DNA from: WHSM01 sp036375165
Lineage (GTDB): Bacteria; Actinomycetota; Actinomycetes; Mycobacteriales; Micromonosporaceae
Direction: 5' to 3'
Assembly (NCBI GenBank): GCA_036375165.1
Contig: DASUSI010000178.1
Coordinates: forward strand, 1-64,000
DNA length: 64,000 nucleotides
In this document: piece by piece, positions 9,732 through 17,251 of the stretch
How the letters are laid out: each line of letters starts with the position of its first letter
Position numbering within the stretch: the first letter of the stretch is position 1
Made by a program: the position numbers and the translations under genes
Notes under the pieces: model-generated
Database searches by the model: none
Seen by the model: the letters and a program-made list of their open reading frames with translations, nothing else
What the model was told of the DNA's origin: nothing

Positions 9732-9839
9732 ATGAGAACCAATGAGCCGGATGTCGCGAGCCAGGCGACCGGCACCCGCCGTTGCGTCCCACGGCGTCCG
9801 CGGACCTGCCGCCTCTGGCCCTACGGAGGCGCACGTTGA
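9732..9839 (+). CDS. Candidate 35-residue precursor or leader peptide
   Basis: A short ORF of 35 codons beginning MRTNEPDVASQA and ending RLWPYGGAR, arginine-rich with two cysteines (RRCVPRRPRTC). Two facts favour translation. First, the 12 bases GTGAGGACAACG (9717-9728) ahead of its ATG are identical to those ahead of the hydroxylase gene ATG (11810-11821). Second, its TGA stop (9837-9839) overlaps the TTG start (9836) of the dehydrogenase gene, the classic layout for translational coupling. About three quarters of its codons end in G or C, a weak coding signal. It may be a ribosomal precursor peptide to which island products are joined, a regulatory leader peptide, or only a coupling ORF. 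No family is recognised. Confidence 0.5.
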   Translation: MRTNEPDVASQATGTRRCVPRRPRTCRLWPYGGAR

Positions 9840-10765
9840 GTCTCACCTCGGAAATGGACAACGCTCGATCCCACGTCGCCGAACCGATGACCGTCGCCGT
9901 CATCGGCACCGGGGCGATCGGCCAGGATCTGGTCAGCAAGATTGACCGTTCACCGGTGCTGGACTGCCGGCTGGTGGCCGGGCGCAACCCGGAGTCGGCG
10001 GGCCTGCGGCACGCCGAGCGCCTCGGCTACCCCACCACCGCCGCCGGGATCGAGGCCGTCCTGGCGGCTGAGCGCCCCTTCGACGTCGTGTTCGACGCCA
10101 CCAACGCCGCGTCCCACCGCGACCATTGGCGGCTGCTGGAACCGCTCGGCACGCTGGTGATCGACCTGACGCCCAGCAAGGTCGGGCAGATGGTGGTACC
10201 CACCGTGACCGGGGTGTGGGCGGCGACCGGGCGCAACGTCAACCTGGTCAGTTGCGGCGGTCAGGCGTCCGTCCCGATCGTGCGCGCGCTCGCGGTCCGT
10301 TTCCCTGTGACGTACCTCGAGGTCGTCTCCACGGTGGCCAGCGCCGTCGCGGGCCGCGCGACCAGGCTGAACCTCGACGAGTACGTGGCGACCACCGGTC
10401 ACGCCCTCACGGCGTTCTCCCGCGTGTCCGACGTCAAGGCGATTCTCAACATCAGTCCGGCGGTGCCGCCGGCCACCTTCCGGACGGCCGTCCAGGCCCG
10501 GGTTTCCGGCGTCGATGTCGCGGCGGTGCGCGCGGTGGTCGATCCGGCGGCCGAGCAGGTACGCTCCTTCGCCCCTGGATACGAAATCACCGCCTGCACG
10601 GTGGTCGACGACCGGGTGACGATCGCCCTGCACGTCATGGCGCACAGCGACGTTCTGCCGCCCTACGCCGGAAACCTGGACATCATCAATTCCGCCGCCA
10701 TCATGGTGGCCGAGCAACACGCGGCACGGTTGGACCGGGTCTCCTGGGCGAAGGTGGCCCGATGA
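9836..10765 (+). CDS. Acylating acetaldehyde dehydrogenase (MhpF/DmpF-type)
   Basis: A 309-residue enzyme of the family that reversibly converts acyl-CoA and NADH to an aldehyde, CoA and NAD+. The N-terminal Rossmann motif is VAVIGTGAIGQDL, with LVAGRNPES at the adenine-binding strand. The catalytic cysteine is in LVSCGGQASVPI (near residue 139), followed by the family hallmark VVSTVASAVAGRATRLNLDE. A TTG start fits best: GGAGG (9825-9829) lies six bases before it, and it overlaps the stop of the small ORF at 9732. ATGs at 9854 and 9887 are alternatives. Its ATGA overlap with the aldolase gene matches the channelled dehydrogenase-aldolase pair of catabolic pathways. In this context it may run toward aldehyde formation. 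Confidence 0.9.
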   Translation: MSLTSEMDNARSHVAEPMTVAVIGTGAIGQDLVSKIDRSPVLDCRLVAGRNPESAGLRHAERLGYPTTAAGIEAVLAAERPFDVVFDATNAASHRDHWRLLEPLGTLVIDLTPSKVGQMVVPTVTGVWAATGRNVNLVSCGGQASVPIVRALAVRFPVTYLEVVSTVASAVAGRATRLNLDEYVATTGHALTAFSRVSDVKAILNISPAVPPATFRTAVQARVSGVDVAAVRAVVDPAAEQVRSFAPGYEITACTVVDDRVTIALHVMAHSDVLPPYAGNLDIINSAAIMVAEQHAARLDRVSWAKVAR

Positions 10766-11775
10766 GAAACGTGGTGATCCACGATCCGACGCTACGGGAC
10801 GGCCAGCACGCGGTCCGGCACCAGCTCGGGGTGGCCGCCCTGGGCCGTTACGCGGCAGCGGCGGACGCGGCCCGGATTCCAGTGGTGGAGGTCGGCCACG
10901 GCAACGGTCTGGGAGCCTCCTCGCTGCAGGTCGGACTGGCCGCGGTGAGCGACGAGGAGATGCTGTCGACGGTCCGGGAGGCGTTGCGCCACAGCCGGAT
11001 GGGTGTCTTCATGCTGCCGGGCTGGGGTACCTCCGACGATCTCCGGCGGGCGCTCGCCCACGGGGCCGACGTCATCCGCATTGGCGTGCACGCCACCGAG
11101 ACGTCGCTGGCCGAGCGTCACCTGGGCGTCCTGCGCGACGCGGGCGCCGAGGCACACTGCGTGCTGATGATGAGCCACATGGCGTCCCCCGACGAACTGG
11201 CCGAGCACGCCGCGCGCGCCGTCGGGTACGGGGCGCAGGCGGTGGGCATCATGGACTCCGCCGGTCACTTCCTCCCCCCTGACGTGACCGCGCGGATCAC
11301 CGCGATCGTCAAGGCTGTCGGCACCACCCCGGTGATCTTCCACGGACACAACAACCTCGGCATGGCTGTCGCCAACTCGGTGGCCGCGGCCGACGCCGGG
11401 GCCCTGATCATCGACGGCTGCGCCCGTGGCTTCGGCGCCGGGGCGGGCAACACCCAGCTCGAGGCGCTGGTGCCGGTACTGGAGCGCAGCGGGTTCGCGA
11501 CGGGCATCGACCTGTACGCGCTCCTCGACGCCGCCGACCTCGCTGAGCGTGAACTCATGCCCGCTCCACCGGTGATCACCTCGATGAGCATCGTCAGTGG
11601 TCTTGCGGGAGTGTTCTCCGGATTCAAGCACCGAGTCGTCGAGCTCTCCGCACCCGCCGGCGTTGACCCGCGTGACGTGTTCTTCGAACTCGGCCGGCGG
11701 CAGGCCATCGCCGGCCAGGAGGACCTGATCGTGGACGTGGTGGCGGAGCTGAGCGCCCGCAAGGCCATCCGGTGA
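10762..11775 (+). CDS. 4-hydroxy-2-oxovalerate aldolase-type enzyme (MhpE/DmpG-type)
   Basis: A 337-residue TIM-barrel class II aldolase of the DRE family. Motifs are IHDPTLRDGQHAVRHQ near the N-terminus (metal-binding Asp and catalytic His), VEVGHGNGLGASSLQ and FHGHNNLGMAVANS (metal-binding histidines), followed by the C-terminal channelling domain. Family members cleave or form 4-hydroxy-2-oxo acids from pyruvate and an aldehyde. With the adjacent acylating dehydrogenase it could turn an acyl-CoA plus pyruvate into a 4-hydroxy-2-oxo acid for the rest of the island. The family motif usually reads GDGL; here it is GNGL, possibly a specificity change. The start overlaps the preceding stop (ATGA). 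Confidence 0.9.
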   Translation: MRNVVIHDPTLRDGQHAVRHQLGVAALGRYAAAADAARIPVVEVGHGNGLGASSLQVGLAAVSDEEMLSTVREALRHSRMGVFMLPGWGTSDDLRRALAHGADVIRIGVHATETSLAERHLGVLRDAGAEAHCVLMMSHMASPDELAEHAARAVGYGAQAVGIMDSAGHFLPPDVTARITAIVKAVGTTPVIFHGHNNLGMAVANSVAAADAGALIIDGCARGFGAGAGNTQLEALVPVLERSGFATGIDLYALLDAADLAERELMPAPPVITSMSIVSGLAGVFSGFKHRVVELSAPAGVDPRDVFFELGRRQAIAGQEDLIVDVVAELSARKAIR

Positions 11776-11823
11776 CAGGGCGGGTGACCTGGCCTTCAGA
11801 AGTTCAGAAGTGAGGACAACGAC

Positions 11824-12690
11824 ATGGCAGTTTCGGACGCGGTCGCCATGCCGAACGATTCTGCGGGTGTGCCGGTTGCCCGCATGTCGTTTGACGAGTT
11901 CATGGTCGTCGGTCCCCGGGGTCTGTTCAAGGCCGACGTACCGGTGGTGATCACCCTGCCGAGCAGCGTGCAAGGGCTCGGCAGGGAGGGCGTGGCGGCC
12001 CGCCTGGGAGACATGACCGTCACCCTGTTCACCGAGCCGAGCGACAAGAGCCATCCAGGGCGCTGGGACACCCGGGACATCAAGCTCCGTGAGTTCTTCG
12101 CGAACGAGCAGTGCCTCACCAGCCCGGACACCTGGCACCGCATCGTGTCGAACATCCGCAACAGTCCGGCGGACGTGAACGCCGTCATCGGCTTCGACGC
12201 CGAGAAGTTGTTCGGCTACGGCAACACGTTGTACGCGGCCAACCTGTGGATCAGCCACCGCGGTGTCTTCACGAAGAGCCATTTCGACGAGTTCGAGAAC
12301 TTCAACATCGCGCTCGATGGCCGCAAACGGTTCATCATCGCTCCGCCCGGATCCCGGGAGTACTACCCGAGGTCGCTGTTGCGGGGGTTCGGGGACAAGT
12401 CCCAGGTGTTCGACCTCGACAACGTCGATCTGGTGCGCTACCCGAGACTGCGGCCCAAGCTCGCCCAGCGCCGCGATTTCATCCTCGAACCCGGTCACAT
12501 GCTCTACCTGCCGCTTGGCTGGTGGCACCAGGCCGAGTCGCTGGACGAGATGAACGTCAACGTCAACTTCTGGCTGCGCTCGAAGAAGATCCTCCGTAGG
12601 CCGCATGTGCTCGGCGTGGCGCTGTACACGTACGCGTACCGCAAGGTCACGGGCGTCTACCACTACAAGCCCACCAAGGTGAACTCCTGA
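11824..12690 (+). CDS. JmjC/cupin-like Fe(II)/2-oxoglutarate hydroxylase
   Basis: A 288-residue protein of the cupin-8/JmjC-like group. The iron ligands are seen as His and Asp in KSHFDEFENFN (residues about 154 and 156) and the distal His in LGWWHQAES (about 235). The lysine in DGRKRFIIAPPGS is placed as in 2-oxoglutarate binders. Such enzymes hydroxylate an amino-acid side chain in a peptide or a free amino acid. The ATG follows GTGAGGACAACG, the same 12 bases used by the small ORF at 9732. It opens the second block of the plus unit after a 48-base gap and overlaps the next gene (TGATG). The substrate is unknown. Confidence 0.85.
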   Translation: MAVSDAVAMPNDSAGVPVARMSFDEFMVVGPRGLFKADVPVVITLPSSVQGLGREGVAARLGDMTVTLFTEPSDKSHPGRWDTRDIKLREFFANEQCLTSPDTWHRIVSNIRNSPADVNAVIGFDAEKLFGYGNTLYAANLWISHRGVFTKSHFDEFENFNIALDGRKRFIIAPPGSREYYPRSLLRGFGDKSQVFDLDNVDLVRYPRLRPKLAQRRDFILEPGHMLYLPLGWWHQAESLDEMNVNVNFWLRSKKILRRPHVLGVALYTYAYRKVTGVYHYKPTKVNS

Positions 12691-13946
12691 TGAGCGAACG
12701 CAAAACCATCACCCCCATCCACCGGTACCGCAACAACGACAAGCTCATCGGTGTCGGGAACATCTTCTGGAACCTGTCCGAGGAGCACGGGGTGGCCGGC
12801 ATCGTGGGCGACCTCGGCGGTGGCGTGCTGCGTACCGCCGACGGCCACGAGTTCGTGAACTTCACCGTCTGCTCCTACCTGGACCTGGACACCCATCCCA
12901 AGGTCATCGAGGGCGCGGTCGCCGCGGTGCGCCGATTTGGCGTGCTGGACCACTGCATCCCGCGTACCCGGGTTCAGATCCCGGCTCTGCTGGAGTTGGA
13001 GGAGTCGCTGGGCGAGCTGTTCGATGCCATGGTGGTCAGCGCGATCTCCACGGCGGCGGCCAGCACCGGACTGCTGCCGCTGATCGCGTCGGGGCACCTC
13101 GGCAACGGCACCCGGCCGCTGATGGTCTTCGACAAGAACGCCCACGTGTCGATGGCGAACGCCAAGCCAAGCTGCGCCGATGAGACGGAGGTCGTCACCT
13201 GCCGCCGCCACGACCTCGACTTTCTCGCGGACATGTGCCGCAGTTACGAACGCGTCTGCTACGTGGTGGACGGCTCGGACAGCCTGGGCGGCTACGCGCC
13301 GGTGAAGGAGCTGGCCGAACTGCAGGACAAGTACAACCTCCTGGTCTTCTACGACGACTCGCACTCGCTGTCCGCGTACGGCGAGCGGGGCATCGGCTAC
13401 GTCCGCTCGCACTCCCCGGTGCTGGACGACCGGACCATCACCGTCGCGACCCTGAGCAAAGGTTTCGGGGCCGGCGGCACGGCGATCCTGCTCAACGGCT
13501 TCCCGCGGGAGATCCGGCGGATCATCGAACGCTTCGCGGGCCCCTTGGGCTACTCGCAGAAGATGAACACCGCCGCGGTGGGCGCCGCGCTCGCGTCGGC
13601 CGAGATTCACCGCACCGACGAGCTCACCGAGCTGCAGGGGCGGCTGCGGTCCAACATCGCCTTGTTCGACTCGCTGCTCGCGACCGAGCAGTCCGGCGGC
13701 ACATACCCGATACGGGTGGTTCCCATAAGCGACGAGACGGCCATCGACGCGGCCCAGCGGGTCTTCGCGGCCGGCTTCTATGTCTCGCCGGTGTTCTTCC
13801 CGATCGTCGCCCGCGGCACCGCCGGACTCCGCGTGATGCTGCGAGCGGGCCAGACCGAGGAGCAGATCATCCGGCTGTGCTCCGTGCTCGTCGAGGCGGG
13901 AGCGGCGCGACCAGCCGGCGCACTGTCCGAGTCGGTGGCCCGATGA
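12690..13946 (+). CDS. Alpha-oxoamine synthase-like PLP enzyme
   Basis: A 418-residue fold-type I PLP enzyme of the BioF/Kbl/CqsA family, which condenses an acyl-CoA with an amino acid, losing CO2 and giving an alpha-amino ketone. Visible parts are FVNFTVCSYLDLDTHPKVIE, VYDDSHSLSAYGERGIG in the variant FYDDSHSLSAYG (Asp and His that hold the cofactor) and the PLP lysine in TLSKGFGAGG (about residue 257). The usual histidine that stacks on the cofactor is in FDKNAHVSM. VDGSDSLGGYAPVKEL replaces the typical GVFSMDGD, suggesting altered specificity. Both ends overlap their neighbours by 1-4 bases. In ketomemicin-type pathways a relative makes the carbon-carbon bond of a pseudodipeptide; that parallel is an inference. 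Confidence 0.87.
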   Translation: MSERKTITPIHRYRNNDKLIGVGNIFWNLSEEHGVAGIVGDLGGGVLRTADGHEFVNFTVCSYLDLDTHPKVIEGAVAAVRRFGVLDHCIPRTRVQIPALLELEESLGELFDAMVVSAISTAAASTGLLPLIASGHLGNGTRPLMVFDKNAHVSMANAKPSCADETEVVTCRRHDLDFLADMCRSYERVCYVVDGSDSLGGYAPVKELAELQDKYNLLVFYDDSHSLSAYGERGIGYVRSHSPVLDDRTITVATLSKGFGAGGTAILLNGFPREIRRIIERFAGPLGYSQKMNTAAVGAALASAEIHRTDELTELQGRLRSNIALFDSLLATEQSGGTYPIRVVPISDETAIDAAQRVFAAGFYVSPVFFPIVARGTAGLRVMLRAGQTEEQIIRLCSVLVEAGAARPAGALSESVAR

Positions 13947-14812
13947 TCGGTGAGGTACGGGCCATCCCGCGCAGCATTCTGTACACGCCGGCGGTGTCGC
14001 TGGACCGGGTGGCGAAGGCGTGGTCGTACGACGCGGACGTCCACCTGATCGACCTGGAGGACTCCGTACCGCCGGCCGAGAAGCCGGCCGCGCGCACGGT
14101 GTGCCGGGCCGCGCTGGAGAAGGCGCCGCGGCCAGCGAACGTCGCGGTGCGCATGAACCCGCTGGGCAGCGTCGCGGCAGTACACGACCTGCTGATGCTC
14201 ACCGACAGTCCGGTGCGGCCCGGCATCATCGTGATGACGATGGTCACCTCGGCGGCCGAGGTCGATGTGCTGCGGCAGATCCTGGCCTCGGCGGGTGCAC
14301 GGTCGGAGATCTACGTGACGGTGGAGACCGTCGAGGCGGTCACTGACATCGACGCGATCGCGCGATCGGCCGACGGGCTGGTGCTCGGCTCGGCCGACCT
14401 GGCCGCCACGCTCGGGGTCGAGATCACCTGGGAGGCCATGCTCGCCGCCCGACAGGCGATGGCGATGGCCTGCGCCGGGCACGGCACGGCCTGCATCGAC
14501 ACCGCCAACTTCCGGCTCTCCGAGCCGGCGGTCCTCGCGGAGGAGACCGTCCGGGTGCGGGCGCTCGGCTTCCATGGCAAGGCGACGGTGCACCCGGGCG
14601 AACTCGACGTGATCAACCACGCTCTGCGACCCCACCCCGACGACCTGCGCCTGGCACGCCGGGTGGCAGAGGCCGTAGGGGCGGCCAACGGCGGGATCGC
14701 TGTCCTGGACGGGAACATGGTCGGCCCGCCGTTCGCCCGGATGGCCCGCGCCACGGTGGCGCGCGAGGACGCCTGGATGACCCGGTTCGGTGCTGACGGT
14801 GGCGCTGGATGA
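13943..14812 (+). CDS. CitE/HpcH-family lyase (malyl-CoA lyase-like)
   Basis: A 289-residue TIM-barrel enzyme of the HpcH/HpaI-CitE superfamily. Family residues are visible in HLIDLEDSVPPAEKPAARTV, NVAVRMNPLGS (substrate arginine), VTVETVEAVTDID (metal-binding Glu) and LGSADLAATLGVE (metal-binding Asp). The C-terminal lid segment FHGKATVHPGELDVIN is present. Relatives condense or cleave an acyl-CoA enolate with a 2-oxo acid (malyl-CoA, methylmalyl-CoA or citramalyl-CoA lyases). Together with the MaoC gene at the end of the unit it could form a 3-hydroxyacyl-CoA and its enoyl product, as in methylmalyl-CoA/mesaconyl-CoA chemistry. The ATG overlaps the previous stop (ATGA). Confidence 0.88.
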   Translation: MIGEVRAIPRSILYTPAVSLDRVAKAWSYDADVHLIDLEDSVPPAEKPAARTVCRAALEKAPRPANVAVRMNPLGSVAAVHDLLMLTDSPVRPGIIVMTMVTSAAEVDVLRQILASAGARSEIYVTVETVEAVTDIDAIARSADGLVLGSADLAATLGVEITWEAMLAARQAMAMACAGHGTACIDTANFRLSEPAVLAEETVRVRALGFHGKATVHPGELDVINHALRPHPDDLRLARRVAEAVGAANGGIAVLDGNMVGPPFARMARATVAREDAWMTRFGADGGAG

Positions 14813-15843
14813 CCGCACCGGTGATGGTCGGTGCCGCGGACATGGCCGGTACGCGGCGGATGGCCCGGGTGATCGACGTGCTCGGCGAGATGTTCGCGGA
14901 CCTGGCCGCCGGCCGCACCCGGTCCCCGGCCCGAACCGTCGTCGAGCACGGCCACCAGCGGGTGCTGCTGGTCAGCCCCGCGGTCTGGGAACAACGGGGG
15001 ATGGGCAGCGTCAAGATCACCACACTCACCCCTGGCAACCCGGAACGTGGCCTGCCACTGATCCACGGGATCGTCGCGCTCACCGACCTGGACACGGGGC
15101 AGATCACCGCCCTGCTGGACGGCGCCGAGCTGACCGCCGTGCGCACCGGCGCGGTCGCCGCCCTGGCGACCCGTTCGTGTACTCCCGACGACGCCGACGA
15201 CCTCGCGGTCATCGGCGCGGGGGTGCAGGCGCGTGCCCTGATAAGGGCGGTGGCGGCGGTGCGCCCGATCCGCACCGTCCGGGTCTTCTCACGTACCCGC
15301 GCCCGCTCCGAGCAGTTCGCCGACTGGATCCGGGACACGGCAACCCGACCGATCCACGTGACGGTCTGCGACACCGCGAAGGCCGCCGTCACAGACGCGG
15401 CGATCGTCTGCACGGCCACCTCGACCAGCGACAGTACGCCCGTGGTGGAGGCGGACTGGGTGGCCTCCGGAGCGCACGTCAACGTGATCGGCGGCACCCA
15501 CCCGGACGCCATCGAGCTGGAACCCGGCATCCTCGCGGACGCCGTGACCATCGTCGAGGACCGCACTGCGGCGCTGGACGGCGCGGGTGAGGTGCGGGCC
15601 GCCCTGGCCGCCGGCCTGATCAGCGTGGCCGAGCTGTACGAGTTGGGCAGGCTGGTCAGCGGCGAGGTCAGCGTTGCCGGCCGGACCTCGGTGCTGCGCA
15701 CTGTCGGGATGGCCATCGAGGACACCGCCGCCGCGGTCGCGCTCCATGAGGGGGATCTCGCGGCCGAGCGCGCAGTGGACGACGTGCTCGGGCGACCCGT
15801 CGGTCCGTCACCGTCACGGGGGGCGTCAGATGAGCACGCATGA
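14809..15843 (+). CDS. Ornithine cyclodeaminase/mu-crystallin family enzyme
   Basis: A 344-residue NAD(P)-dependent protein. The substrate domain has GSVKITTLTPGN (active-site lysine) and LLDGAELTAVRTGAVAALAT. The dinucleotide-binding loop is VIGAGVQARALIRA, and VCTATSTSDSTPV and VNVIGGTHPDAIEL follow, all typical of the family. Members include ornithine cyclodeaminase, ketimine reductases, N-alkyl amino acid dehydrogenases and SbnB. In this island it may reduce an imine or amino-ketone derived from the PLP-enzyme product, for example during ring closure; this is inference. It starts with an ATGA overlap on the lyase gene and overlaps the ATP-grasp gene by 14 bases. Confidence 0.87.
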   Translation: MTAPVMVGAADMAGTRRMARVIDVLGEMFADLAAGRTRSPARTVVEHGHQRVLLVSPAVWEQRGMGSVKITTLTPGNPERGLPLIHGIVALTDLDTGQITALLDGAELTAVRTGAVAALATRSCTPDDADDLAVIGAGVQARALIRAVAAVRPIRTVRVFSRTRARSEQFADWIRDTATRPIHVTVCDTAKAAVTDAAIVCTATSTSDSTPVVEADWVASGAHVNVIGGTHPDAIELEPGILADAVTIVEDRTAALDGAGEVRAALAAGLISVAELYELGRLVSGEVSVAGRTSVLRTVGMAIEDTAAAVALHEGDLAAERAVDDVLGRPVGPSPSRGASDEHA

Positions 15844-17191
15844 GGAGGTCCGCACAGGACCGTCCGGGCACCCGTGGTTCGGCCGTCACCGTCTGAGACC
15901 CGCCGCGCCGGTGGACACGATCCGGCAAATGCTGCGTCATGAGCTCCGGGACACCGGCTGGCCGTACCAGCGGGTCCTTCCCACGGCACCGATAGTGATC
16001 CCGCGTGCGTCCTACGCCGAGGTCTTCCGGGCGACCGTCGCGCTGGTCGACCTGCTGCGCCGGACCGCCCTGGAGACCGCACCCACCACCGAGGGCAGGC
16101 TGGCGGCCTACCGGATGCCGCGCAGCGAAGACCAGCTGTGGCTGCGCGACCCGTTCGTCGAGGAACGGTACGCCGACTGCGTCGTCCGGCCGGACCTCGT
16201 CATCGGGTCGAACGGGCCCCAGTTCCTGGAGTTCAACGTCAGCGGCGCGCTCGGCGGCGTCGTGGAGACGCACAGCCGCTTGGAGGTGTGGCGCAAGCTC
16301 CATGCCGACGAAGCGGGCAGGACCTCGTTCAGCTCCCCGAGCCCGTTCGTCGTACGCGCCGGGATGTTCCGGTCACTGAGCGCCGAACTGGCACTGGCAC
16401 CGCGAGTGGCTATCGTCGGCAGCGCCCGGGTCGAAGGTGTGGCGGGCCGGTACTTCGAGATCGAGGCCGACCACTTCAACAGCCACGGACTGACCGCACG
16501 GTTCTTCGAGCCGGAGGAACTACCCGAGGTGTGGGACTGCGCGTCGCATCTGCGCTACCCGGTCGGCCTGCGGAACTTCACGATCCCGGACTGGCTCCAC
16601 GCCGGCATCGACCCCGCACCGGTACAGGATGCACTGGACAACGGCTGTCTGCTGGTGGGCACCCAGACGTCGACCTTCCTGCACAGCAAGCTGACCATGG
16701 GTCTGCTGTCGCAGGGGCGGCCATGGATGACCGCGGCCGACCGGAGGCTTGTCGACCGGTACCTGCCGTGGACGCGGATCCTCTCGGACCGCAAGACCGA
16801 CCGCAAGGGGCAGCAGGTCGACCTGCTCCCGTTCGTCATGGCGAACCGGGACCTGCTGGTGCTCAAGGCCGGCTCGGGGGAGAGCGGCAAGCAGGTGGTC
16901 ATCGGCCGGGAGGTCGACCAGGCGGTGTGGGAGTCCGCCGTCGGCGCGGCCGGCGTCGCTGGCACCAGCGTGGTGCAGGACTTCGTGGCACCGCGGACCT
17001 GCCGGGTCGCGCTGATCGCCGACGGCGCCGACGAACCCTACGACGTCGACGTCGCCCCGGTGCTGGGGCCACTGCTGTTCGGCGGTCGCCCAGCCGGGCT
17101 GTTCTGCCGCTTTTACGCCGACGGTTCCGCCGGAATTGTCAGCGTCAGAGCAGGGACCAGCAGCTCCGACAATGTCATGGTGACAATCTGA
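15830..17191 (+). CDS. ATP-grasp-type ligase (circularly permuted type), island copy 2
   Basis: A 453-residue homologue of the enzyme at 6364-7731. Shared landmarks are FLEFNVSGALGGVVETHSR, HSKLTMGLLS, LVDRYLPWTRILSDRKTDRK and LVLKAGSGESGKQVVIGREV, in the same order and spacing as in copy 1. It should activate a carboxyl group with ATP and form an amide bond, but the substrate is unknown. The ATG at 15830 lies inside the end of the cyclodeaminase-family gene. An arginine/lysine-rich stretch before the glycine loop (RKTDRKGQQVDLLP) is conserved in shape with RPRATDPGGTQVDLL of copy 1. Two ligases in one island imply two amide couplings or a divided labour. Confidence 0.68.
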   Translation: MSTHEEVRTGPSGHPWFGRHRLRPAAPVDTIRQMLRHELRDTGWPYQRVLPTAPIVIPRASYAEVFRATVALVDLLRRTALETAPTTEGRLAAYRMPRSEDQLWLRDPFVEERYADCVVRPDLVIGSNGPQFLEFNVSGALGGVVETHSRLEVWRKLHADEAGRTSFSSPSPFVVRAGMFRSLSAELALAPRVAIVGSARVEGVAGRYFEIEADHFNSHGLTARFFEPEELPEVWDCASHLRYPVGLRNFTIPDWLHAGIDPAPVQDALDNGCLLVGTQTSTFLHSKLTMGLLSQGRPWMTAADRRLVDRYLPWTRILSDRKTDRKGQQVDLLPFVMANRDLLVLKAGSGESGKQVVIGREVDQAVWESAVGAAGVAGTSVVQDFVAPRTCRVALIADGADEPYDVDVAPVLGPLLFGGRPAGLFCRFYADGSAGIVSVRAGTSSSDNVMVTI

Positions 17192-17251
17192 TCGAAACCA
17201 CCGGACGCCCCTGCGCCGACCCCTGTACCCCGAACCACCGGAGGAAGACGC

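Noticed and set aside
10792..12663. Long minus-strand open frame of 623 codons opposite the aldolase and hydroxylase genes
   Set aside because: It is antisense to two genes with clear catalytic motifs; arginine- and histidine-rich translation is typical of shadow frames in high-GC DNA.
14809..15843. Staphyloferrin-type SbnB and siderophore cluster
   Set aside because: No SbnA-like synthase, no NIS synthetase and no iron-transport genes nearby.
9732..17191. Lasso or lanthipeptide system based on the small ORF
   Set aside because: No cyclase, leader peptidase, dehydratase or recognition element; only ATP-grasp and hydroxylase genes accompany it.
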